Source of the DNA: JBQTGK01 sp052400665
GTDB taxonomy: Bacteria; Bacteroidota; Bacteroidia; Bacteroidales; Marinifilaceae
Assembly (NCBI GenBank): GCA_052400665.1
Contig: JBQTGK010000004.1
DNA length: 64,000 bases
Reading direction: 5' to 3' (one strand)
Shown here: positions 28,180-36,017 of the stretch, in pieces
How positions within the stretch are numbered: the first letter of the stretch is position 1
How the letters are laid out: every line of letters starts with the position of its first letter
Program-made: the position numbers and the translations under genes
The notes under the pieces: model-generated
Databases searched by the model: none
What the model was told of the DNA's origin: nothing
What the model saw: only the letters and a program-made list of their open reading frames with translations

Positions 28180-31100
28180 CTATTGCAGTGGTACTATGGT
28201 AAACGAATACTGATATTTTCCTGGATAGATACGGTATTTCTCAATTGGTTCAGCTTTTTCCGACCAAGTATTACAGCCACCAACACCTGTTTGAATTAAA
28301 TCAACATTAAGGGTGTAGAAATTCTCCTTTTTCAATTCATTTGTGTGTCTTGCTTGTACTAAGGATTCAGCAGTCCAAGGCCAAACGGAGGTACTTAAAG
28401 CTTGTGCTCCTTCGAATCTTAGACCAGTTCCTTTCTTATTTTGAAGTTGCAACCATCTTACAGCTGTTCTGTTACTGCATTCTTGTGGTTGAGCATACTC
28501 AAATACGAAATCACTAACATTTCCTTTATAAACATTTACTTCCGCAGCTTCGGAACGGTCGCTGTAGTTTTCCCAAGGTCCTTTCCCATAATAGCTCATT
28601 TTAGAGAAGTTTACAGGCACTTTTGTACTTAGTCCAACTCGTAACAGTTTCGGAAGAGATTTATCCGCATTTAGGCTGTAATCTACTTTAACAGAACCAT
28701 CGCCAGTAACTGTATAATTCAATTCTAAAATTAGTTTGTCTTCAATTTCCGAAGTAGCAGTAATTTTAACTTCTCCATTTTTACCTTTAAGTACATCAAG
28801 CGATTTTAATTTAAGATTCTGACTCGCTGTTTTCCAAAAGCCAGATTGTTTTTCCGGTTTCCATCCACGTTCGTCATTATCTGTTTTTGGTCTCCAAAAG
28901 TTTGGTACTAGAGTACCATCAATAAGGGTGTTTCCTTTTGATGTCAACTGTTGAATATATCCATCCTTTTCAGACATCTTTAAAGTGAAATTTTTATTGG
29001 AAAGAATCAACATACCGTTTTCTCTTTTTTCTGATATATCAGGAAGATTTCTTTTTAAAATTTCTTTCTTATCAATTCCAATTGGTAATTTGAATTGCTG
29101 TTTGGCAATCTCAAAGCCCTTAGCTGCCCAAAGAGTTGCTTTGGTACTTTTCATACTAACGCGCAACCAGTACTCTGCACCAGCTACAAGTTTTGGTGAT
29201 TTAAATGGAATTTTAACTTCTTTTGATTCACCTGGATTAATAATTAATTGCGGTAAATCTACCTCTTGAATTTTCTTTCCATCTTGCCAAAGTTCCCATT
29301 TAAATTTATTAGCTGAGGTATTCGTAAACCAGTAACGATTTTGAATTCGAATCAAACCTGATTTTAAGTCTACAGCTTTAAAAGTAACCGGCTGATAAAC
29401 ATACTTGCACTCTTCTATTTCAGGTTTTGGAGTACGATCTGATGCGATAATACCATTCAAACAGAAGTTTCCTGCGTTTATTTTGTCGCCAAAATCTCCA
29501 CCTACAGCATAGTATTCTTTGCCGTTTTCATCTTGTTGTAAAATTCCCTGATCAATCCAATCCCAAATAAAGGCACCCATCAGGTTGTCGTATTTATGTA
29601 TCAAATCCCAGTATTCTGTCATGTTTCCAAGAGAATTTCCCATTGCATGAGCGTATTCGCAAGGCATAATAGGTCGTTTGAGATAGGGGTTATTTGCCAT
29701 ATTTTCCAGTACCTCAAGAGTTGGATACATTCTACTGATTACATCTACATAAGCAGGATCGGTTGGATTGGCACTGTGTACGTTGTCATATTTGCGCCAT
29801 TCTTGCGAGAATACTTTTTTGTACATTTTATGATTTGGATCACCTTGTGCACCTTCATAATGAACAAAGCGAGTAGGATCATAGTCTTTTATCCAGGCTG
29901 CCATTGCAGCATGGTTTGGTCCGCTACCCGATTCATTTCCTAATGACCAGGAAATAATACTTGCGTGATTTTTGTCACGTTCTACCATTCTAATAGCACG
30001 ATCGACATAAGCACCAGCCCAAGTTGGCTGATTGGATAGTAAACCTCTTGTTGAATGAGTTTCCAAATTGGCTTCATCCATCACGTAAATACCATACTTA
30101 TCGCACAATTCGTAAAAATAAGGATCGTTAGGATAATGTGATGTACGAACAGCATTAAAATTGTATTGCTTTAATAGTTGAACATCTTTCTCCATTGCCT
30201 CACGAGAAATTACTTTTCCTCCTGTTTGATCATGATCGTGACGGTTGACTCCGTAGAGCTTCACTTTTTTGCCATTTAGTAAAAATACATTACCGGCAAT
30301 TTTAACATCTCTAAAACCAATTTTTTGTGAACGTGTGTCCAGTTCTTTGCCATTTTGATCTTTTAAATTTAAAACCAGCGTGTACAAGTATGGATTTTCG
30401 GCAGACCACTTTTGTGGGTTTTCAATATTTTGTTCTAATAATCCGAAATATACATTATCGCGTTGTGGATAGTATTCATCAATTATTTTTGATGCCTTAA
30501 TAGAAATGGGCTTCATTACTTTTTTACCATTGGCATCAAATAATGTAGCTTCAAGATTAAGATCTTGATATTTCGCATTGTCGATTGCTGTTAGTCTTGG
30601 TCTTATTTGTAGTAAGGCATTTTCTAAATTCGAATCGAATTTTGTGCGAACAAAAAAGTCATTGATTGCCACTTTGGGTTGGCTAAGAATCATTACTTCT
30701 CTGTGAATTCCACTCAATCGCCAATGGTCCTGATCTTCAAGAAAACTACCTGTAGACCACCTGTAAACTTCAACAGCAAGAGAGTTTTTGCCTTCCTTTA
30801 GATAGTTTGTAATATCAAATTCGGCAGGTAGGCAACTATCTTCGCTATAACCTACTTTTTTACCATTAACCCAAACGTAAAATGCAGAAGTTACTCCACC
30901 AAAGTGCAAAATAACTTGCTGATCTTTCCAATTGGGATTCCAATCAAAGTGAGTAAGGTACGAGCCAATTTCATTTTCCCATGGATAGTGAGGAGGCTTA
31001 AAATTGCGTTCAAAATTAGAATTTACATAAATAGGTTGGCCATATCCTTTCAATTCCCAATTTGATGGAACTTCTATTTCATTCCAACTGGTCGCATTAA

Positions 31101-31362
31101 ATTCAGCTTTATAGAAATCAGTAGGACGATTATCAACACTATTAGAATATTGGAATTTCCACATTCCGTTTAGCAATTGCATTGCTGACTTTGTTCTGTC
31201 GCCCGTTAATGCATCGCTTGTATTTTTGTAAGAGTAAGAAGTAGCTCGCCCTTGCATTTTATTAATGCCAAAAACGGCTTCGTTTTCCCAATCGTCTTTT
31301 ATTTGTTGGGCCTGAGAATGCATAAATGCAAAGCAAAAAAGTGCCAGTAGTAATTTTTTCAT
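28180..31362 (-). CDS. GH2 beta-galactosidase, full-length LacZ type
   Basis: A 1060-residue protein with a type I signal peptide (to about HSQAQ). All five LacZ domains are present: sugar-binding domain (about 45-220), Ig-like, TIM barrel with acid/base Glu in SWSLGNESGSGPNH and nucleophile Glu in MPCEYAHAMGNS, a second Ig-like domain (about 640-740), and the Bgal_small_N super-sandwich (about 770-1058). It hydrolyses terminal beta-D-galactosides, here probably the non-reducing galactose left by agarase or porphyranase action and desulfation. It is divergent from GH16, with a canonical operator toward each gene, so both belong to the HTCS regulon. Its own terminator abuts the SusCD operon terminator. 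Confidence 0.93.
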   Translation of the reverse strand: MKKLLLALFCFAFMHSQAQQIKDDWENEAVFGINKMQGRATSYSYKNTSDALTGDRTKSAMQLLNGMWKFQYSNSVDNRPTDFYKAEFNATSWNEIEVPSNWELKGYGQPIYVNSNFERNFKPPHYPWENEIGSYLTHFDWNPNWKDQQVILHFGGVTSAFYVWVNGKKVGYSEDSCLPAEFDITNYLKEGKNSLAVEVYRWSTGSFLEDQDHWRLSGIHREVMILSQPKVAINDFFVRTKFDSNLENALLQIRPRLTAIDNAKYQDLNLEATLFDANGKKVMKPISIKASKIIDEYYPQRDNVYFGLLEQNIENPQKWSAENPYLYTLVLNLKDQNGKELDTRSQKIGFRDVKIAGNVFLLNGKKVKLYGVNRHDHDQTGGKVISREAMEKDVQLLKQYNFNAVRTSHYPNDPYFYELCDKYGIYVMDEANLETHSTRGLLSNQPTWAGAYVDRAIRMVERDKNHASIISWSLGNESGSGPNHAAMAAWIKDYDPTRFVHYEGAQGDPNHKMYKKVFSQEWRKYDNVHSANPTDPAYVDVISRMYPTLEVLENMANNPYLKRPIMPCEYAHAMGNSLGNMTEYWDLIHKYDNLMGAFIWDWIDQGILQQDENGKEYYAVGGDFGDKINAGNFCLNGIIASDRTPKPEIEECKYVYQPVTFKAVDLKSGLIRIQNRYWFTNTSANKFKWELWQDGKKIQEVDLPQLIINPGESKEVKIPFKSPKLVAGAEYWLRVSMKSTKATLWAAKGFEIAKQQFKLPIGIDKKEILKRNLPDISEKRENGMLILSNKNFTLKMSEKDGYIQQLTSKGNTLIDGTLVPNFWRPKTDNDERGWKPEKQSGFWKTASQNLKLKSLDVLKGKNGEVKITATSEIEDKLILELNYTVTGDGSVKVDYSLNADKSLPKLLRVGLSTKVPVNFSKMSYYGKGPWENYSDRSEAAEVNVYKGNVSDFVFEYAQPQECSNRTAVRWLQLQNKKGTGLRFEGAQALSTSVWPWTAESLVQARHTNELKKENFYTLNVDLIQTGVGGCNTWSEKAEPIEKYRIYPGKYQYSFTIVPLQ

Positions 31363-31416
31363 GTAGCTATACTAGTTTGATTTATTCCTAAATAATTCGA
31401 TTACTGATAATATCAG

Positions 31417-31478
31417 TAAAAATAGGTTGAACTTTTGTGAACATGCAGATGGTTTCATTTATATTTTAGGGGGTATTT
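31417..31478 (-). promoter_or_regulatory. Promoter of LacZ-type GH2: C-rich operator plus -7 box
   Basis: On the minus strand AAATACCCCC (31478-31469) is followed by TATTTTTA (31424-31417), a TAnnTTTG box with the last G changed, exactly 45 bp after the last C. Confidence 0.62.
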
Positions 31479-31504
31479 GTGAATTAAGATGAGGATGTAT
31501 ATTT

Positions 31505-31565
31505 AAATGCCCCCGTATATAAACATTATTTATTTCTTATTTACAGGGCAGAGATTGTAATATTG
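31505..31565 (+). promoter_or_regulatory. Promoter of GH16-sulfatase operon: C-rich operator plus -7 box
   Basis: AAATGCCCCC (31505-31514) is followed by TAATATTG (31558-31565), one mismatch from TAnnTTTG, 44 bp after the last C. This -7 box overlaps the upstream TTG at 31563, which argues that translation starts at the ATG at 31596. Confidence 0.6.
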
Positions 31566-31595
31566 TTATCTATATATCAACACATTTTTTGCGCT

Positions 31596-32753
31596 ATGAA
31601 TCAAAAATACCTACTACTATTTCTTTTTGTGTTTTTAACAACAACTATTTTTGCTGACCCTCCAATTCCTCCGAAAGGATATCGTTGGGTATTGAACGGA
31701 ACTTTTTCTGATGAATTTAATGGGAACAAATTAGATTCAAAAAAATGGTACGATACGTTTAATGGTTGGAAAGGAAGAGCTCCTGCTATGTTTATTCCGG
31801 AAGCAATATCAGTAAAAAATGGAAATTTAGAGATTAAAAGTGGTGTTTTGGATAAGCCAGTTAAAGACTTTACCATTTACGGAGGAGCGGTATGCTCAAA
31901 ATCAAACGATGCATACTATGGTTATTACGAGTGTCGAGCTAAGGCTTCGAAGATTGCCATGTCGACCACTTTTTGGATGTCGAATGCAAAAGTGCCTTAC
32001 CTAGAAACAGAGGATTCCAGAGATTCTTATAGCCAGGAATTGGATATTCAGGAATGTGTAGGAGGAGGAACAGTTCATAAAAAATTTCGCAATGGCATGA
32101 ATTCCAATACTCATTTTAGGTATGTGAAGCCAGGTGATAAAAGAGAAACGTTTATGTCGAGAGGAACTGGTGCGATATTAAATTCGGAAGTGTCGGAAGA
32201 ATTTCACACTTACGGAGCATGGTGGAAAAATGCTAAAGAAGTGTTGTTTTATGCCGATAATGTGCTTCATGACACAGTGATGGTTCGCACTGATATTTCA
32301 GACCAACCATTTGACAGACCGATGAAGATTAATATGGTGACCGAAACTTACGATTGGCAACCTGCACCGTCAAAAGAAGATTTGCTGAATGATGAAATTA
32401 ATACTGCCTTTTATGATTGGGTTCGATCTTATGAATTGGTAAAGGTGGATGAAAAAGTGAAGTTGACTTATAAAGAATCAATTTTTAATGAAAATATAGA
32501 AATTATAGCTTGTAATAAGGGAACTTCGTTAGCTATTGATTTTACTTATAAAGCAAATCGAGACAGGAAAATTGAATTTTTGTTACTGGATAAAAAAGGA
32601 AATGTAATGCATAAAGAAAATTTAAGTGTTTATGCAGGATATGGGAATAGTAGTTTTGAAATTAAAAAAGAAAAATTAATTAGATCCTTGTATTCTATTC
32701 AGGCAAAATATACATCGAAATCAGAATCTAAAATGGTGGAAACCATTTTGTAA
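31596..32753 (+). CDS. GH16 endo-beta-galactanase (beta-porphyranase/beta-agarase type)
   Basis: A 385-residue protein from ATG 31596, which gives a clean signal peptide (MNQKYLLLFLF to FADPP). The GH16 jelly roll spans about 20-285: the start PPKGYRWVLNGTFSDEFNG...LDSKKW is typical of the agarase/porphyranase branch. The catalytic motif ELDIQE (ExDxxE) carries nucleophile and acid/base. A C-terminal beta-sandwich of about 95 residues may be a binding or sorting domain. It cuts the galactan backbone internally and produces oligosaccharides for SusCD. The companion GH86, GH29 and sulfatases favour porphyranase over agarase, but subsite residues were not modelled. Kappa-carrageenase is less likely because GH117 enzymes are agar-specific neighbours. 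Confidence 0.87.
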   Translation: MNQKYLLLFLFVFLTTTIFADPPIPPKGYRWVLNGTFSDEFNGNKLDSKKWYDTFNGWKGRAPAMFIPEAISVKNGNLEIKSGVLDKPVKDFTIYGGAVCSKSNDAYYGYYECRAKASKIAMSTTFWMSNAKVPYLETEDSRDSYSQELDIQECVGGGTVHKKFRNGMNSNTHFRYVKPGDKRETFMSRGTGAILNSEVSEEFHTYGAWWKNAKEVLFYADNVLHDTVMVRTDISDQPFDRPMKINMVTETYDWQPAPSKEDLLNDEINTAFYDWVRSYELVKVDEKVKLTYKESIFNENIEIIACNKGTSLAIDFTYKANRDRKIEFLLLDKKGNVMHKENLSVYAGYGNSSFEIKKEKLIRSLYSIQAKYTSKSESKMVETIL

Positions 32754-32786
32754 GAATTGATAATAAACAAAATAAATTTCAGAATA

Positions 32787-34583
32787 ATGAAGGTAAGAAC
32801 TTTATTAAGCGTTTTTTTTGTGGCAATTACTTTTTTTGGATGTCAATCGAAAAAAAAGATTGAAAAGCCAAATGTAATTTTAATTGTAACCGATGATCAG
32901 GGATATGGCGATTTAGCTTGTCACGGAAACCCAATTATAAAAACTCCGAACATTGATAAATTGCATTCGGAAAGTGTTCGTTTAACCAATTTTCATACCG
33001 GAACTACATGTACACCTACACGTGCTGGATTGATGACTGGTCGTAATTCTAACCGCAATGGAACCTGGCATACCATTGGTGGATGTTCTTTGCTGAATGA
33101 AAAAGAAACAACAGTGGCTGATGTATTTTCTGAAAACGGATATACAACCGCTATGTTGGGAAAATGGCATTTGGGCGATATGTATCCTTTTCGTCCGCAA
33201 GATAGAGGTTTTCAAACAGCCTTTTACAATGGCGGTGGTGGCGTTGGACAAACTCCTGATTACTGGAATAATGATTATTTCGATGATACCTATTTTAGAA
33301 ATGGAAAACCAGAGAAAGTAGAGGGGTTTTGTACTGATGTTTGGTTTAAGGAAGCGAAAAAGTTTGTTGATGCAAATCAGGATAAACCATTCTTGTTGTA
33401 TCTTTCATTAAATGCCCCACACGGACCCTATAATGTACCAGAGCAATATTATAAAATGTACGAAAATGCAGATCTTAAGCCACATCAGAAAAGGTTTTAT
33501 GGTATGATTAGCAATATCGATGAGCGTGTTGGTGAATTAAGAGAGTATTTAAAGGAAAAAGGCCTGTCGGAAAATACAATTTTGATTTTTATGACTGATA
33601 ATGGAACATCAGCAGGACTTGCTTACGATAAAAAAGCCAATAAAACTTATGGTTACAATGCAGGCATGAGAGGTACCAAAGGTAGCCATTACGATGGTGG
33701 ACATAGAGTGCCATTCTTTATTAGTTGGCCCAATTCCATTCCTAAAGAAGGTAGAGATATCAATTCTTTAACTGCTCATGTCGATTTACTTCCTACTTTG
33801 GTTGATTTATGTGGATTGAAACATACTTTTCAATCGGAAATGGATGGACAGTCGATTAAAAGTTTGATTTTAAATGAATCAACTAAAACTGATTTTGATA
33901 AACGGATGTTGGTGACAGATACTCAACGAATTAAATGGCCTAAGAAAGGAAGAAATTCTTGTGTGATGACGACTCGCTGGCGTTTAATAGATGGAGTTGA
34001 ATTGTATGATATTAATGATGATCCGGGACAGAAAGTTAATGTTGCTAATGCTTATCCTGATGTTGTTACAGAAATGAATGCATTTTACGATAAATGGTGG
34101 TTGAGTACCGAGAAAGATTTTGAATTTTCCTTAATGAAAATTGGATCTGATCATGAAAACCCAATACATTTAACTTGTCATGATATGCATAGTGACCAAA
34201 ATATTCCCTGGAATCAGAATTATATTCGCAAAGGAAATGCTTTTAACAAAGGCGAATTTTTTACAGAGGTTGTGAAAGCAGGAAAGTATAAATTTTCGAT
34301 TTCAAGATATCCTGAAGAGAGTAATTTAGAAATGGATGCAGAGATTGATGGTGTAAAAGCAACTAGTCATACAGAAATGATAGAGAAAGGAAAGTCATTG
34401 AAATTAAAGAATCCAATGATAGTTGTTGATGGAAAAGAGTACAAATGTACTTTTACAAAAGATAATAAAGCTGCTGAGGTAGAAATTGAATTAGTGGCAG
34501 GTAAAATGAATTTTTACGGAACATTTACCAATGATAAAGGTGAGCAAGAAATGGCTTACTATTTCTTGGTTGAAAGATTGTAG
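32787..34583 (+). CDS. S1-family sulfatase lipoprotein (CxPxR type)
   Basis: A 598-residue protein from ATG 32787, with lipobox FFGC. The formylglycine motif is CTPTR in GTTCTPTRAGLMTGR, and Ca2+-binding Asp-Asp is in IVTDDQGYGDL. GKWHLGD, LNAPHGPY and MTDNGTS are further S1 signatures. A C-terminal accessory domain of about 150 residues follows the sulfatase fold. Activity needs conversion of the Cys to formylglycine by an anSME or FGE enzyme, none of which is in the window. It follows GH16 by 33 bp in the same operon and probably removes a sulfate (for example L-galactose-6-sulfate) from porphyran oligosaccharides; the position is inferred. Confidence 0.92.
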   Translation: MKVRTLLSVFFVAITFFGCQSKKKIEKPNVILIVTDDQGYGDLACHGNPIIKTPNIDKLHSESVRLTNFHTGTTCTPTRAGLMTGRNSNRNGTWHTIGGCSLLNEKETTVADVFSENGYTTAMLGKWHLGDMYPFRPQDRGFQTAFYNGGGGVGQTPDYWNNDYFDDTYFRNGKPEKVEGFCTDVWFKEAKKFVDANQDKPFLLYLSLNAPHGPYNVPEQYYKMYENADLKPHQKRFYGMISNIDERVGELREYLKEKGLSENTILIFMTDNGTSAGLAYDKKANKTYGYNAGMRGTKGSHYDGGHRVPFFISWPNSIPKEGRDINSLTAHVDLLPTLVDLCGLKHTFQSEMDGQSIKSLILNESTKTDFDKRMLVTDTQRIKWPKKGRNSCVMTTRWRLIDGVELYDINDDPGQKVNVANAYPDVVTEMNAFYDKWWLSTEKDFEFSLMKIGSDHENPIHLTCHDMHSDQNIPWNQNYIRKGNAFNKGEFFTEVVKAGKYKFSISRYPEESNLEMDAEIDGVKATSHTEMIEKGKSLKLKNPMIVVDGKEYKCTFTKDNKAAEVEIELVAGKMNFYGTFTNDKGEQEMAYYFLVERL

Positions 34584-34606
34584 TTAAGATTAGTTGTTAG
34601 GTGGTG

Positions 34607-34641
34607 AAACCCTGGATGGTTGAGCTATTCAGGGTTTTTAT
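34607..34641 (+). terminator. Terminator of GH16-sulfatase operon
   Basis: AACCCTG (34608-34614) pairs with CAGGGTT (34630-34636) and a T5 run follows. It lies between convergent genes. Confidence 0.65.
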
Positions 34642-34649
34642 GGGGTTTA

Positions 34650-35801
34650 CTAGTTAAACGGAACTACCATTATTGTTTCCATATCCAGATTAATACGATC
34701 TTTTCCTTTTGTTTTATAAATGGCAGTAAAATAGGGTTTGTTTTTTAAATATTTATTCGTGAAAGATTGAATCGAATCGATATTCGTAAAGTATTCTACA
34801 CTAGCCATAACTCCTATGTCATGATCTGAGAAAAATAGAAATTGTTCAGTATTGTTTGGTCCTGGAATTCGGGATACTACACAATAATCTAGTTCTGTTT
34901 TTGTTGATCCTACAAGTATTGTCGTGTCTTTTCTGTTTGGATGATTATAGAAATCTATATTTTTATCTTTAATTTTAAAATAGGGATTGCCTTCGTTAAA
35001 GAGATAGGTAAAGTTTTTTTGATCTTTTAATCGACCAACGTAAATGGTATTCCCTTCTTTAATATCAGAGAAAGATGTGGTTGTGGCATATTTTATTTCA
35101 AAGTCTTTATTCCATTTTGTAAAAAATCGGGCTAAATCATGAGTTGCATTTTCTGCCATGCGCGTTGAATAAAAGAAGTCTGTTGCTTTTGTTGTTGCTT
35201 TTAGTTCCGGATGTTCTTCTAGCATCGCGTAGTATTCATCCAAACTATTGATGCTAAAATCACGTGTCCAACCATTTGATCCTGATGTTGTTTTTCCTGC
35301 ATATCCAAATGCATCGCCAATAAATAGATTTGTGCTGTGTTCGTTGGTGAGGAATCCTTTCCAAATTAAAGGTGCTCGAGTGGGTAATTTTGATAGGATA
35401 AAGATGATTACGAAGCATGCCAAAAGCAAATAGGGAATCAATTGTTTGTAGTGAGGAATCCTGATCCCTTTTGGTTGTAAATTTTGTTTTTCGAAACGAA
35501 CATCGTATTGGCCTTTGTCAATTATTAGCTTCCATAAGTCGTTTGCTCCATCTTTTTCGTAGTAGCTAGTGAGTTTTTTTCTAAGATTATAAATATTTAC
35601 CCTAACGCGCGGATTGCTTTTTTCTGTATCGATTTTTGAACCAAAAAATTCAATGTCAATAACGCTCTCTTTTAAAAAGCGCCCATCGATATTTGCTTGA
35701 ACAATATACTTTAAAATAGCGATGCTTGTAGGAGCATTTTTGAAAGTATCACTTTTAACTATTTTTTCTGTTATTTCTAGTTTCTGATTTTCTGAAATCA
35801 T
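34650..35801 (-). CDS. Membrane-anchored winged-helix regulator (ToxR-like architecture)
   Basis: A 383-residue protein. Residues about 20-103 match a winged-helix domain seen fused to membrane or cyclase-like proteins: a block with LKESVIDIEFFG, then NPRVRVNIYNLRKKLTSYYE and a final IDKGQYDVRF wing. One membrane helix (about 120-138, PYLLLACFVIIFIL) follows. Residues 148-383 would be outside the membrane and contain no enzyme motif I recognise (GNTIYVGRLKD, ILVGSTKTELDYCVV). This is the layout of a one-component sensor that reads a periplasmic signal and binds DNA directly. It is divergent from GH2-beta-helix-GH117-GH29, the obvious target. Function is inferred from domain order and position. 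Confidence 0.7.
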   Translation of the reverse strand: MISENQKLEITEKIVKSDTFKNAPTSIAILKYIVQANIDGRFLKESVIDIEFFGSKIDTEKSNPRVRVNIYNLRKKLTSYYEKDGANDLWKLIIDKGQYDVRFEKQNLQPKGIRIPHYKQLIPYLLLACFVIIFILSKLPTRAPLIWKGFLTNEHSTNLFIGDAFGYAGKTTSGSNGWTRDFSINSLDEYYAMLEEHPELKATTKATDFFYSTRMAENATHDLARFFTKWNKDFEIKYATTTSFSDIKEGNTIYVGRLKDQKNFTYLFNEGNPYFKIKDKNIDFYNHPNRKDTTILVGSTKTELDYCVVSRIPGPNNTEQFLFFSDHDIGVMASVEYFTNIDSIQSFTNKYLKNKPYFTAIYKTKGKDRINLDMETIMVVPFN

Positions 35802-35892
35802 AAGAATTTGTTCAACTATTTAGAACTCTATTGAAATTTGACCTGATGTTATTTATTCGGCTGAAATTCTGAGTTATATGTTTAAGTTAATA

Positions 35893-35933
35893 ACCGTTAT
35901 AGCTACCGTTAAAGTGAGGTTAAAGGTAGCTAT
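35893..35933. promoter_or_regulatory. Candidate operator: direct ACCGTTA repeats and a palindrome
   Basis: ACCGTTA occurs at 35893-35899 and 35905-35911 (12 bp apart). The second copy sits beside ATAGCTACC (35899-35907), which pairs with GGTAGCTAT (35925-35933). The site lies in the spacer between the membrane regulator and the GH2 operon. A terminator reading is less likely, since no gene ends here. Confidence 0.45.
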
Positions 35934-36017
35934 TTTATTGATTTTAATCTTTATTTGCTCAAGAGAATTATGTGGTTCTATGTAAATTACAAATTGAATA
36001 ATTTTAATACTGGTTTT

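Noticed and set aside
31563..31595. Upstream TTG start for GH16
   Set aside because: It overlaps the proposed -7 box, and the ATG at 31596 gives a normal signal peptide.
31596..32753. Assignment of GH16 as kappa-carrageenase
   Set aside because: The locus has GH86 and two GH117 genes, which belong to agar/porphyran breakdown, and no carrageenan-specific families (GH82, GH127/129-type, GH167) were recognised.
35955..36017. Upstream TTG start for the GH2 at 36018
   Set aside because: It would place a 21-residue tail before an otherwise standard signal peptide.
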